Below, piece by piece: positions 35,292 through 44,350 of a DNA stretch of 64,000 bases. Position 1 is the first letter of the stretch; every line of letters starts with the position of its first letter. The notes below the pieces were generated by a model. The model did no database searches. It had not been told where the DNA came from and saw only the letters and a program-made list of their open reading frames with translations. The stretch covers positions 150,511 through 214,510 of the forward strand of contig JBCCDY010000009.1 in the NCBI GenBank assembly GCA_039030555.1. Reading direction: 5' to 3'. Origin of the DNA: JBCCDY01 sp039030555 (lineage in GTDB: Bacteria; Bacteroidota; Bacteroidia; Cytophagales; Cyclobacteriaceae). Position numbers and translations under genes: made by a program.

Positions 35292-38200
35292 ATGCTTTTC
35301 TCTTTCCTTTTGAAAGGACAAACAGCAGACTTTAGCGCTGATGTTGTATCGGGTTGCTCACCATTAACCGTACAGTTCTCAGATGAATCTTCGGGCAATC
35401 CAACTGGTTGGAATTGGAATTTTGGAAATGGTAATACTTCTAATGATCAAAATCCCAGTGCCACCTATATAACTCCGGGAGTTTATAATGTTAGTCTAAC
35501 ATTAAACAATGGTAATTCCTTAACTAAAACAGCTTTTATAACTGTTTATGAAAACCCGGATGCCGGTTTCACTGCTGACGTCCAAGTAGGATGTACTCCT
35601 CATACCGTAAATTTCCAAGACGTTTCATTGGCAGGCGATGGTAATATAACAGAATGGCTTTGGGTCTTCGGGGATGGAGGGACGAGTACAGATCAGAACC
35701 CGCAATACACCTATTCTACCGCCGGAGCATATTCGGTGACGTTAACGGTCACTAATGAATTTGGCTGTCAAAATGCGTTGACTGAATCGAATTTTATAAC
35801 AGTTTCCGATTTAAATGCAAATTTTCAAGTTGATCGTGATGCGGTTTGTGAAACTCCTGCTACTGTTAACTTTACTAATTTATCTACGGGGCCAGATCCA
35901 TTAATCTACAATTGGGATTTTGGTGATGGAGCGACATCTTCTGAGCGAGATCCTGCTCATACGTATAGCAGTCCGGGTACTTATTTAGTAAGACTAGAAT
36001 TAAGTACCTCAGTTTGCACCTCTACGGATATCTATGAAGTGAGTATAGATGTTGGAAGTAGGAATCCTGAAATTGATATTCCTGAAATTTCTTGTACACA
36101 ACAAGGTATACGATTTTCGGTGGATAATAATGCGGATATCGTCTCATGGCTATGGAATTTTGGTGACAATTCTACTTCGAGTCTCCCAAACCCTATTCAT
36201 GTTTATGCTGGTGCAGGTGACTTTACCGTTGCACTAGAAGTAGAATACTCAGATGGCTGTACTGGTACTAACAGTAAGGATATCTCTATTTTAAATCCTC
36301 CGCAACCTTTCTTTACATCCCAGGAAAACTGTGATAGGGGTGTTACATTCAGTAATACATCAAATTTTGCTGATTCTTACTTGTGGAATTTCGGTGATCG
36401 TTCTACTTCAACCGATGAAAATCCATTTCATATTTATTCGAATCCTGGAAGGTATACTGTTACACTTACTGCATCGAATGAAGGTTGTACCAGGGTTTTC
36501 CAACAAACTATAGGAGTAGGCAATCCTATTACGGCGGACTTCTCACCTGATGAGCTTTCTTCCTGCGATACCTCAGTAGCAACTCTTGGGGGGTGTTTGC
36601 CGAAGACCATCAATTTTATAAATGAAAGTATTTCTGTTAATGGAGGGGTGAGTTTTATGTGGGATTTTGGTGATGGGTCAAGCTCAACAGAAAGTGAACC
36701 TACTCATGAATATACCACTGCCGGAGACTTTACTGTTGTTTTAACAGCAACCGACCAGATCGGCTGTACCAGCACAATAGAACGAGAAGTGAGTGTGGTT
36801 GCTCCGGAAGATAGGTCTGTAGCCGATTTTCAGGTAAGCAAAACCGAAGTCTGTGTATTAGAAACGATAACACTTACTGATAATTCTGATGGCAAGGTTG
36901 ATTTATGGTGTTGGAGCCTTGGTAATGGAGTAACTATATCGACCGATCAACCATCATTAAGCTACATATACAATGAAGTTGGTGTTTATACTGTCTCACT
37001 TTCCGTTAGTTACAAAGGTTGTCTTTCAGAAAGTGTTCTGATCAAGGAAGACTTGATTACGGTTCTTGATCCAAGTCCAAAATTTATTTACGAAAAGGAT
37101 TGTGATAACCCGTTTACCATAACTACGACCAATACTACTCAAAACTCCGATTCTTTCTTATGGAGTTTTGGGGACGGGCAAACGAGTACGGAGGCGAACC
37201 CTGTTCATACCTATTCAGGAAGAGGGACCTACGTTTTGAGCTTATCGGCTACAAATAATAGCACAGCCTGTACAGTAGAAAGATTTGATCTTGTAACCAT
37301 CTATGATCTTCAAGCCGATTTTGAGGTGAGCAACACTAAAGTATGTCTTAATGAAAGTATAGAGTTTACCAATCTGTCTTCTACGGACGCCGTCTTCTGG
37401 GAGTGGAATTTTGGGGATGGAAGAACTTTGGTAACTGATGAAATGCATACGGATATTAGCTACTCAACCCCAGGAACGTATACAATCAAACTCACAGCAT
37501 TTGATTTTGATGGATGCACGGACATTTTGGAAGAGACAAATCTTATTACTGTTGCTGACATAAGAGGTGACTTCCAAAAAAGCAATACAATTAATTATTG
37601 CGACTCATTGCTGGTAGAATTTGGGGATTTATCAACAGCTTTTCCAGCTATAGATGAATGGAAATGGGGTTTTGGAGATGGAGACTCTTCCTCTTTGCAA
37701 AACCCATCTCACACGTATAAAGACCTTGGCAACTACAACGTTTCTTTGACCCTAAAGAATGCAGTGGATGAGTGTACCATCACGAAAAGTGATGCGGTTA
37801 CGTTCACGGAACCTGTGCCCGATTTTAGGCTGTCCAGAAGTGCTTATTGTGCTGATGATGAAATTACTATTTCAAATCGATCTGTTAATGCCGACAGTTA
37901 TCAGTGGTTTGTTAATGGCGATACCATAGCAGATGTTAACCCAACAGTCAGTTTTCCGGAACGAGGTGAATTTAATATAACACTTAATGCAATTGATGAG
38001 GATGGATGCACCAACGAAATTGTGAGAATGGCTACTATTCAGAAGCCCGTTGCATCTTTCGAGGCCCAGCAAATTTCAGCAGAGTGTCCTCCTTTAACAA
38101 CTACGTTTGCTTCAACTTCCGGAGATCAGGTGGTACGTTGGGATTGGAGCATCAATAATCGATTTTTCTCAGGATTGGAGAATCCAACAAATACATTTAC

Positions 38201-39041
38201 TGTTCCGGGTGATTATGATGTAAGCTTAATCGTCACTGATGATATAGGGTGTGTAGACTCTATTCGTATCGATGAATTCGTCCAGCTAGGAGGGCCTCTG
38301 GGAACCTACGAAGTGAATAACAATGAGGGTTGCTTAAATCAAAATGTTGAATTTGAAGCCTTCGCAACAAATACGGAAAAATACATCTGGGATTTTGGAA
38401 ATGGTGTTGTTCAGGAAACTAAATCGCCTCGAATCGAACATCAATATACTTCTTCGGGTGTTTATACTCCGAACTTGATTTTAGAAGATGAGTCAGGTTG
38501 CCAATTTGGAATAACAGAAGGTGATCAGGTTAGTATTTTTGATACTACAGCAGTGGAATTCTTTATTCCACAAAATTATCCGTTTACAGGTGAAACGGTC
38601 ATTATAGAACATGATGGTTTTCCTACCGGAAACCTGAGTTGGAATATGGGTGATGGTTCTTTTATTGAAGGTGAGTCACCAAATTATGCTTACTCAGAAG
38701 GAGGGGAATTTGAGGTAAGCCTGAGCTTCACCAATTCCAATGGATGCGAGAGCGAATTTAGACAGACTGTATTTATCCAGGAAGACCTGATTCTCATTCC
38801 TAATGTTTTCACTCCAAATGTAGGAGACAAAGTGAATAGTACTTTTGATATGTTGTACCTTGAAAATGGCTTCTGGGATTTAAAGGTATTCAACCGAAAC
38901 GGAAAGCTCGTTTATACCATGGACGATTACGATGGTCAATGGGCAGCAAACGATTTACCTACTGGAGTTTATTACTACACCGTAGTCAATCAATTTAGAG
39001 AAGACAAGGCCTATGATGGGTATGTTCACGTGTTGAAGTGA
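35292..39041 (+). CDS. giant PKD-repeat adhesin with T9SS type B sorting domain
   Basis: 1249 aa. About 14 PKD-like repeats are visible through the recurring aromatic-FGDGxxSxxxNPxHTY motif, some degenerate (such as YQWFVNGDTI, WDWSINNRFF). The C-terminal 90 residues (PNVFTPN, then FWDLKVFNRNGKLVYTMDDYDGQW, LPTGVYYYTV) are the gliding-motility/CHU_C (type B) sorting domain, so T9SS export to the cell surface is expected. The ATG gives only a truncated signal peptide (MLFSFLLKGQTA); see 35011-35291. Likely adhesion, gliding or polysaccharide binding. Confidence 0.9.
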   Translation: MLFSFLLKGQTADFSADVVSGCSPLTVQFSDESSGNPTGWNWNFGNGNTSNDQNPSATYITPGVYNVSLTLNNGNSLTKTAFITVYENPDAGFTADVQVGCTPHTVNFQDVSLAGDGNITEWLWVFGDGGTSTDQNPQYTYSTAGAYSVTLTVTNEFGCQNALTESNFITVSDLNANFQVDRDAVCETPATVNFTNLSTGPDPLIYNWDFGDGATSSERDPAHTYSSPGTYLVRLELSTSVCTSTDIYEVSIDVGSRNPEIDIPEISCTQQGIRFSVDNNADIVSWLWNFGDNSTSSLPNPIHVYAGAGDFTVALEVEYSDGCTGTNSKDISILNPPQPFFTSQENCDRGVTFSNTSNFADSYLWNFGDRSTSTDENPFHIYSNPGRYTVTLTASNEGCTRVFQQTIGVGNPITADFSPDELSSCDTSVATLGGCLPKTINFINESISVNGGVSFMWDFGDGSSSTESEPTHEYTTAGDFTVVLTATDQIGCTSTIEREVSVVAPEDRSVADFQVSKTEVCVLETITLTDNSDGKVDLWCWSLGNGVTISTDQPSLSYIYNEVGVYTVSLSVSYKGCLSESVLIKEDLITVLDPSPKFIYEKDCDNPFTITTTNTTQNSDSFLWSFGDGQTSTEANPVHTYSGRGTYVLSLSATNNSTACTVERFDLVTIYDLQADFEVSNTKVCLNESIEFTNLSSTDAVFWEWNFGDGRTLVTDEMHTDISYSTPGTYTIKLTAFDFDGCTDILEETNLITVADIRGDFQKSNTINYCDSLLVEFGDLSTAFPAIDEWKWGFGDGDSSSLQNPSHTYKDLGNYNVSLTLKNAVDECTITKSDAVTFTEPVPDFRLSRSAYCADDEITISNRSVNADSYQWFVNGDTIADVNPTVSFPERGEFNITLNAIDEDGCTNEIVRMATIQKPVASFEAQQISAECPPLTTTFASTSGDQVVRWDWSINNRFFSGLENPTNTFTVPGDYDVSLIVTDDIGCVDSIRIDEFVQLGGPLGTYEVNNNEGCLNQNVEFEAFATNTEKYIWDFGNGVVQETKSPRIEHQYTSSGVYTPNLILEDESGCQFGITEGDQVSIFDTTAVEFFIPQNYPFTGETVIIEHDGFPTGNLSWNMGDGSFIEGESPNYAYSEGGEFEVSLSFTNSNGCESEFRQTVFIQEDLILIPNVFTPNVGDKVNSTFDMLYLENGFWDLKVFNRNGKLVYTMDDYDGQWAANDLPTGVYYYTVVNQFREDKAYDGYVHVLK

Positions 39042-39093
39042 GAATCGTCAGGCTATGAGTAGTCTTGTGTTCTAGCAATTACTCACAAAACCA

Positions 39094-39116
39094 AAAATCT
39101 GAAGAGATTTTCAGAA
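39094..39116. terminator. weak hairpin between convergent genes
   Basis: AAAATCT-gaag-AGATTTT forms a 7-bp stem. On the minus strand it ends in AGATTTTTGG, so it may serve the serine hydrolase (-) as well as the PKD gene (+). Weak. Confidence 0.4.
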
Positions 39117-39157
39117 GTAATAGATAAAAAATAACTTATAGACATTGTTAGCATACG

Positions 39158-40543
39158 TTATTTCACTCCTGTAAATTCCAATTCATTATCACCATTAAGT
39201 ACTGATACGTGCATTCTATTGTTTTCTTCATAAAAATTGAAGTAGAGCTCGAACGGTAAAGGAAAAAACTCATTCTCGGATTTTGGCCAAAGCCTGATTT
39301 TTGGGAAAACATCGCTTTGGGTCATTAATCCATCTTCCGTTACTATAAATGTTATACTGAAACCTAAATTAGTTTGATAAGCGCCGGAATAGTTTTGCAG
39401 CTGTATTCTACCCACCTCAACTTTTGTGGGGATTGAATTTTTCCAATGTAAGCCTTCAATGATTTGCTTTCCGTGTTTGAAAACATGGTCCACAATAGAG
39501 TTGGTTATATTAGCTCCATTATCGCTATTAATCGATATAGCGATAGCAGCATCGTATTTTGGCAATAAAATGATTGTAGCGACTACCCCCGGGTCCCCAC
39601 CGTCATGATTGAGTACTTTACCTAACATTTCATTCTCATCGAAAATGACCCATCCTAAACCCTGGTTGAGTTTTTCATTTATTTCTGACTGCGGCTTACT
39701 CATCTCTTGATAGGTATCTTGGTTTAAAATGTCGTTGTTTAGAATCGATTCACAAAATTTTGCTAAGTCAGCCATAGTGACCAGGATGTCATCGGCCGCA
39801 TTTACCTTATTAATTCTAAAATCAGTATTGTGCTCTTTGCCACTAGAGTTGTACCATTTAGCGAATTTCGATGAGTCTATTTTGGACCACCTCATAGAGA
39901 CATCTTTCATTCCTGCCGGTTCAAATATGATAGAATCCATTAGTGTTTCCAGAGGTGTATTAAATTTTGCTTCTAATGCTTTTCTCAAAAGTTCCATTCC
40001 TTCACCGGAATATTGGAACTCGGTTCCTGGCTCAAAATTAATGTTGAGTTTTCCATCTTCTTCATCCCATCGCCAGTTTTTAAAACCTGCGGTATGGCTC
40101 AAACAGTGCCGCGTTGTAATGCGCTTAGCCCTCGGGTCATCAGCTACATCGGCATCTAAATAGTGATGATACAGTGGCTCATCGAGGCTCCAATCGCCAT
40201 TTTCAACAAGTTTCATGACCATTGTGGCGACTATGGGCTTTGTGATACTCGCAACATTGTAAATGGTATTTTTGGGTGCAGATTTTCCTTTTTGATGTTC
40301 TCCATAAACTTTAACAAAGCTTATTTGACCATTCCGTATTACAGATACTCCTGCTGATGGTGCATCGTACTCTGAAATCAGTATTGGAACAATAGAGTCT
40401 AAAATTGCAACGTAATTATCCTTTAAAATTTGAGGCTGTTCAGTATCATTTGCCTTCTTGGACTTCTCACACGACTCAAGAACGAGTAAACATAATAGCT
40501 GCAATATTGCTAATCTACCTAGCTTATAAATCCTTGTGCTCAT
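39158..40543 (-). CDS. serine hydrolase (class C beta-lactamase fold) lipoprotein
   Basis: 461 aa. The lipoprotein signal ends in LESC (Cys25). The Ser-x-x-Lys catalytic motif is S99-ITK102 in NVASITKP, and the Tyr motif is FQYSG (Tyr178), as in class C beta-lactamases, D-Ala-D-Ala peptidases and esterases. A C-terminal lipocalin-like barrel (NYSGAYQTNLGFSITF) is typical of the longer family members. Substrate unknown; resistance cannot be inferred. Its start codon lies inside the upstream NTF2-like gene (20 nt overlap), so the two are coupled. Confidence 0.9.
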   Translation of the reverse strand: MSTRIYKLGRLAILQLLCLLVLESCEKSKKANDTEQPQILKDNYVAILDSIVPILISEYDAPSAGVSVIRNGQISFVKVYGEHQKGKSAPKNTIYNVASITKPIVATMVMKLVENGDWSLDEPLYHHYLDADVADDPRAKRITTRHCLSHTAGFKNWRWDEEDGKLNINFEPGTEFQYSGEGMELLRKALEAKFNTPLETLMDSIIFEPAGMKDVSMRWSKIDSSKFAKWYNSSGKEHNTDFRINKVNAADDILVTMADLAKFCESILNNDILNQDTYQEMSKPQSEINEKLNQGLGWVIFDENEMLGKVLNHDGGDPGVVATIILLPKYDAAIAISINSDNGANITNSIVDHVFKHGKQIIEGLHWKNSIPTKVEVGRIQLQNYSGAYQTNLGFSITFIVTEDGLMTQSDVFPKIRLWPKSENEFFPLPFELYFNFYEENNRMHVSVLNGDNELEFTGVK

Positions 40544-40988
40544 AGCTTATTGCTCTTTTTACAATCCAACCGTTTTCTTTCCTTTCCCAAACGTGAATAA
40601 ACTTTGCCGTTTGCACTAGTTTTTCATCATTGAGAAATACATGTGTACCCGTTTGTACCGCTCCAAAATCGCCAAGCTTATGGACAGATGATTCGATCAA
40701 TTTTCGAGTGACTGCAAATGGTCTACCACACTTGTCTTTAAATGAGGCGTAGTCCTTTTCGATGTCGGCAGACAAGCCGGTTCTATCATCGTAGAATTCA
40801 AGCCCTTCGATAAGAATTGTTTTATATAATTCGAAATCGCATTTATTAAATGCAACATCAAACAATAAACTATCCATTTTCATGATTTCTTGTTCCAGCC
40901 TTGTTACCTCATTAATGTCTCCATTGTGTTGAGCATGAATCGTGGTAAAAGAGAAAAGTAAGCAGATAGTTAGTAGGGTATTTTTCAT
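40524..40988 (-). CDS. secreted NTF2-like (DUF4440) protein
   Basis: The start at 40988 (MKNTLLTICLLFSFTTIHAQ) is preferred over the frame opening at 41060 because it begins with a clean signal peptide. About 154 aa. The DUF4440 core (ITRLEQEIMKMDSLLFDVAFNKCDFELYKTIL, then KFIHVWERKENGWIVKRAISYEH) is a SnoaL/NTF2-like cone fold that binds small molecules or forms enzyme pockets. Overlaps the serine hydrolase by 20 nt. The upstream 41011-41050 stretch carries an attC-like motif. Confidence 0.82.
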   Translation of the reverse strand: MKNTLLTICLLFSFTTIHAQHNGDINEVTRLEQEIMKMDSLLFDVAFNKCDFELYKTILIEGLEFYDDRTGLSADIEKDYASFKDKCGRPFAVTRKLIESSVHKLGDFGAVQTGTHVFLNDEKLVQTAKFIHVWERKENGWIVKRAISYEHKDL

Positions 40989-41010
40989 TAGGGTGCTATT
41001 TTTTATTTTA

Positions 41011-41050
41011 TAACGGTTGTGGAAACAATGCGTGTTTATGTGGTTTGTTA
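41011..41050. other. attC-like site 1
   Basis: TAACGGTTGTGGAAACAATGCG and the rest up to GTTTGTTA. It shares AACGGTTG, a TGnAAA step and AATGCGTnTTTA with the element at 43022-43073, 2 kb away. On the minus strand it reads TAACAAACC ... CCGTTA, an arrangement reminiscent of cassette recombination sites. The flanking 41061-41270 stretch shows nothing else. Confidence 0.4.
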
Positions 41051-41270
41051 ATACTATCAAAATAATAGACCTTTAAATTAATGAAAAGTAAGCTCGAAAG
41101 TTTTGAGATTAACTGTCGAGTTATTGAGAAACACTTTGCTCTCGTCCACCAACTGCTAGAGAACTTATGAAATACCGTTTTATCATGGCTAAAAGGTTTA
41201 TGGTGAAGCTCTGATATAACATCAGACTACCACTTTTAAACATGCATTATATGATGTTACTTGCTTATTT

Positions 41271-41822
41271 CTAGTCAATCAATTCTATTTCCGTAAAAAC
41301 AATGAATGAATACACCTTTTCTGTTGGAATTCTATAGGCTCCTTTAGCTTTTATCAAATATGCCATTGATGAAGTCATTTCCCAACCATCAATCTCGTCT
41401 GCATCCCATTTTCTTTTAGTCAACAATTTATAGTCATTCTTTTGTCCAAATTCTCTGACTTTTTCTGATTCTGCTTTGATATTATCAGTCAAATTAGGGT
41501 TAGCCCAAGCCCATAATCAGGTGTTTGAAACTTTAGATATTGATCCTACTTCTTGATAACTTATTCTAAGTTTAAGTGTATCTCCATTGAAAAATTCAAT
41601 CAATCCAGTTTCCTGATTATAAAACCAACGCTCATAAGTTCCTAGACCATATTTTTCTTGGCAAAGATCCTGTTGTTCCGTCAAGTATTCATGTGCAGTT
41701 GTTAAGTAATATAAAAATTCTTCGGACGCTTCTGGTTTGGATAAGTTGATTTCGCTCACTGATCTTTTATGTTTGTTACAGCCTACTAAAATAATTGTCA
41801 AAATTATTAATGCTCGAGTCAT
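41271..41822 (-). pseudogene. DUF6882-like lipoprotein interrupted by an in-frame TGA
   Basis: Two same-frame ORFs join across a single stop at 41519-41517. The upstream part (start 41822, MTRALIILTIILVGC, lipobox cysteine) ends at SISKVSNT; then TGA; then LWAWANPNLTDNIKAESEKV continues directly. Relatives of the DUF6882 family carry a Trp just before WxWAN at this position, so the stop probably replaced TGG. The result is about 184 codons. A TGA-to-Trp mutation, sequencing error or readthrough are the options. The downstream part (from TTG 41492) would otherwise lack a normal start. Confidence 0.75.
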
Positions 41823-41843
41823 ACTTATTTCAAGTAACAACCG

Positions 41844-41869
41844 GATATATGCACCTAGGTGTATATATC
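41844..41869. promoter_or_regulatory. 26-bp palindrome upstream of DUF6882-like gene
   Basis: GATATATGCACCT and AGGTGTATATATC pair at 12 of 13 positions, centred on CCTAGG, ending 22 nt before the start at 41822. Could be an operator or promoter-proximal site. Confidence 0.45.
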
Positions 41870-42000
41870 TGACTTATAACTTTTCAATAAACATAAGATT
41901 TATTTTTCTACGAAAATAGCTTTTAAGCCCTTGAGGGCATATTTTAGAATTGTTATCCAGTTTTATAAGTACTTACAGTCGACTAAAAACATTTAAGAAT

Positions 42001-42222
42001 TTACAACAACACATCATCCACAGGCTTAATTTTTTCAGGGATCGTTTCCTTGGGTTCGCCTAACATTTCCATGAGGTCTATTTCAATAGTTCGGCAAATG
42101 GCCGACATCGGAACATCGTTGACGTAGTTTTCGAAAGGGCCTTCGCTATTGTCCCCCACCACTTCAATTGTGGAGAAAGTCTTTCATGGAAACAAACGTG
42201 AAAGCCTTTATAGCCTGTGCAG
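42001..42222 (-). pseudogene. bestrophin-like channel C-terminal remnant
   Basis: The 41823-42227 gap is not empty. Read leftward, the frame closing at 42001 encodes GPFENYVNDVPMSAICRTIEI and DLMEMLGEPK, the conserved C-terminal segment of bacterial bestrophin (UPF0187) anion channels. Upstream, AFTFVSMKDF appears in another frame, separated by a frameshift near 42184. The rest of the gene (over 200 codons) is absent, so this is a decayed remnant. No start codon. Confidence 0.65.
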
Positions 42223-42227
42223 TAGTA

Positions 42228-42890
42228 TTATTCCTGGAAGAAAGAAAATTCATTCTTACCACCATTCAGTACTTTTTCAAGGCGACCCTTGAATTCGTTA
42301 AATATGATTAAGTCGTTTTTACGAGCATAGATCTCGCGCAAAGCAGTGAGGGTATTCAGGTCATTAGGATTCAGTTTTTCGCAACGCTGGAAAAAAGGAA
42401 GTGCCTCGTCAAACTTCTGTAAGATTTCATCATTTTTAGCTTCATATTTTTCCAGACCTTCCTGGGAAAAATCCTCCTCCAATTGCTGCAATTCCATCTG
42501 CAAAAATGCGGCATTGTTATAATGAAGGGCGCCGATGCTGTAGATAGCATCGATGTACTCCGAATCTTTACTCAAAGCTTGATTGAAGCGGGAAAGAGCA
42601 TTATTGAAGTATTCAGTAGATTTTGCCTTATTGCCCTCATCGGCCTCTTTTTCGTAGAGTCGAACAAAAAAATTCCCCAGTACAATGTATAATGAAATGT
42701 TATCGGGTTCTTTTTCGATAGCCATCTCCAGTTTTCCGATCAATTCATTCACTTTGTTCTGAGTTAAAAAGTGGCCACTCTCTTCGATGATCAAGGCGAT
42801 ATCATTCGGATCGTTTATTACCCCTGTATTCTGAGCTGAGATTTGGCCAAAAGCAAGAAGAAGTATTAAAAGACTAATAAGATATTTCAT
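42228..42890 (-). CDS. secreted TPR-repeat protein
   Basis: 220 aa. Signal peptide (MKYLISLLILLLAFGQISAQ). TPR-like helix pairs follow: ELIGKLEMAIEKEPDNISLYIVLGNFFVRL, FNNALSRFNQALSKDSEYIDAIYSIGALHYNNAAF and LPFFQRCEKLNPNDLNTLTALREIYAR. Periplasmic TPR proteins act as protein-binding scaffolds. Only a few bases separate its stop from the bestrophin remnant, suggesting the remnant was once the downstream gene or was inserted there. Confidence 0.87.
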   Translation of the reverse strand: MKYLISLLILLLAFGQISAQNTGVINDPNDIALIIEESGHFLTQNKVNELIGKLEMAIEKEPDNISLYIVLGNFFVRLYEKEADEGNKAKSTEYFNNALSRFNQALSKDSEYIDAIYSIGALHYNNAAFLQMELQQLEEDFSQEGLEKYEAKNDEILQKFDEALPFFQRCEKLNPNDLNTLTALREIYARKNDLIIFNEFKGRLEKVLNGGKNEFSFFQE

Positions 42891-43021
42891 GCATTTTTAT
42901 AATTATCCCTTGATCTATGTATGAAAGGCATTTACACTGTATGTATATCTTATGAAATTAATAAAACTGTAGAATTGAAAAACGTAAGTTTGAGGTTTTT
43001 GTGACTAGTCATGAATTGGAG

Positions 43022-43073
43022 TACAACGGTTGATGTAAAAATGCGTTTTAATGGATTTCTACATAGTGTTGTG
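43022..43073. other. attC-like site 2
   Basis: ACAAC (43023-43027) ... TGTA (43034-43037) ... TACA (43060-43063) ... GTTGT (43068-43072): two nested complementary boxes. The left half shares AACGGTTGATG and AATGCGTTTTA with the site at 41011. Lies between the TPR gene start and the prenyltransferase-like gene stop. Confidence 0.45.
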
Positions 43074-43081
43074 TTTGGTTT

Positions 43082-43978
43082 TTATTTTTCAATTCTTTCA
43101 TAGTTTTTCAACACCTTCAAAACCCATAACGTTTGTATACCAGCCCATTCTAATTTTGTTCCTTCACTGATGCCATACCAAGTGTCCCATCGTCCATCTT
43201 CTTTTTGTTTACTAATCAATGCCTCAATGTCCGATTTAAGAGTCTCTGTGGTAAATATTGAATATAAAATACTATCAGGTGATGTAGCATAATTTAAACT
43301 ATGCGGTTTTCCATAAAGTCCCCAACCGTCATCTGTTTTGTCTTCATAAATTATTCTGTTATTCAATATCCAATTTTTAAGATCATATATTGTTTTTTCA
43401 GCCTTAATACGATTTTTCGTATGTCCTAAAAACATTAGCCATCTTGGCACACATAAATAACAGAAAGCATGTTTATCTTGAATTCGTTCAAATTCGCTCC
43501 AAACAAACTCTTCTGCTTTTTTCATCCAGGGAATATCTATCCCGTACTTTTCCAAAATCCCAAGTAAAGGAGCAGTAGTGCTTAAAGCTGCCCATTCTTT
43601 AACTGTTTTGAAATGCCCTTCACATGGGTATTCACTTTTTGGTCTAAACATCCATGGAATACCGCCTTTTTCTGTTGTTATTTTTTCAAAATATGGCATA
43701 AAGTCGTTTAGAATTATTTCTTTAGTTAGATAACCAACTTCATCCAACGTTTCAAGAGCCATAATACTAAACAGGGGTTGACTTTCTGGTGATGCAGTAT
43801 CTGGTTCCATTCCATGTCCAAATCCACCATCAGTATTTCGATAAGCATATACAGCGTGGAAAACACCATTCATGTCTCCATTTGCGAAATGAAATTCAAA
43901 TAAACGTCTTTCAATCATTCTCGCATTGGTCAATATAAAATCTCTTGCTTTTAGAAAGTCGTTTTTTGATAAAATCAT
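43082..43978 (-). CDS. prenyltransferase/squalene-oxidase repeat protein
   Basis: 298 aa, cytoplasmic. Alpha/alpha-toroid motifs: RNTDGGFGHGMEPDTASPESQPLFSIMALETL, KGGIPWMFRP, TDDGWGLYGK and DGRWDTWYGISEGTKLEWAG. These are the QW-like repeats shared by terpene cyclases and prenyltransferase beta subunits. No DxDD acid motif is seen, so catalysis is not assured; a binding role is possible. Bounded on both sides by attC-like sequences. Confidence 0.75.
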   Translation of the reverse strand: MILSKNDFLKARDFILTNARMIERRLFEFHFANGDMNGVFHAVYAYRNTDGGFGHGMEPDTASPESQPLFSIMALETLDEVGYLTKEIILNDFMPYFEKITTEKGGIPWMFRPKSEYPCEGHFKTVKEWAALSTTAPLLGILEKYGIDIPWMKKAEEFVWSEFERIQDKHAFCYLCVPRWLMFLGHTKNRIKAEKTIYDLKNWILNNRIIYEDKTDDGWGLYGKPHSLNYATSPDSILYSIFTTETLKSDIEALISKQKEDGRWDTWYGISEGTKLEWAGIQTLWVLKVLKNYERIEK

Positions 43979-44006
43979 TTTGTTTTCAAAGATAGTTTAA
44001 ACTACA

Positions 44007-44127
44007 CACAACGTCCAGATATGACGCTGTGCCTCTGGACTTAATACATATCATCTAAAGTGGCGGATTTGTAATTCACTTTCAAGCTGGCAGTCAGAGG
44101 CGTGCGTTCATATTGTTTGTTGTACGT
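44007..44127. other. attC-like site 3
   Basis: Ends ACAAC (44008-44012) and GTTGT (44119-44123). Inner arms: ACGCTGTGCCTCTGGAC (44024-44040) is nearly complementary to GTCAGAGGCGTGCGT (44093-44107) with bulged bases. This is the layout of an integron attC hairpin with extrahelical bases, though the boxes do not match the GTTRRRY consensus exactly. Confidence 0.45.
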
Positions 44128-44145
44128 TCGTTTTTGTAAGTTGCA

Positions 44146-44349
44146 TTATTCTTTATACTCCAAAATGTCACCAGGTTGGCATTCGAGCTCTCTGCAAATC
44201 GCTTCAAGGGTATTGAAGCGAACACCTTTTGCTTTACCAGTTTTCAGTATTGACAAATTGACATTAGTTACGCCAACTTGATTTGCAAGTTCATTTAATG
44301 AAATCTTTCTTTTGGACATAATTACGTCCAAGTTAATGATGATAGCCAT
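44146..44349 (-). CDS. Cro/C1-type (YozG-like) helix-turn-helix regulator
   Basis: The start at 44349 (MAIIINLDVIMSKRKISLNELA) is chosen because family members begin there; the frame opening at 44373 adds eight unrelated residues inside the upstream gene. 67 aa. The HTH is ISLNELANQVGVTNVNLSILKTGKAKGVRF, with the LEAICRELECQPGDILEY end of the family. One base separates it from the stop of DUF2975 (TGA-T-ATG), so the pair is coupled, a common DUF2975 arrangement. Confidence 0.93.
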   Translation of the reverse strand: MAIIINLDVIMSKRKISLNELANQVGVTNVNLSILKTGKAKGVRFNTLEAICRELECQPGDILEYKE

Positions 44350-44350
44350 A

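Noticed and set aside
39158..40543. serine hydrolase considered as an antibiotic-resistance beta-lactamase
   Set aside because: SxxK and Tyr motifs are shared by esterases and peptidases, and the C-terminal lipocalin-like domain points to other family members; no resistance context.
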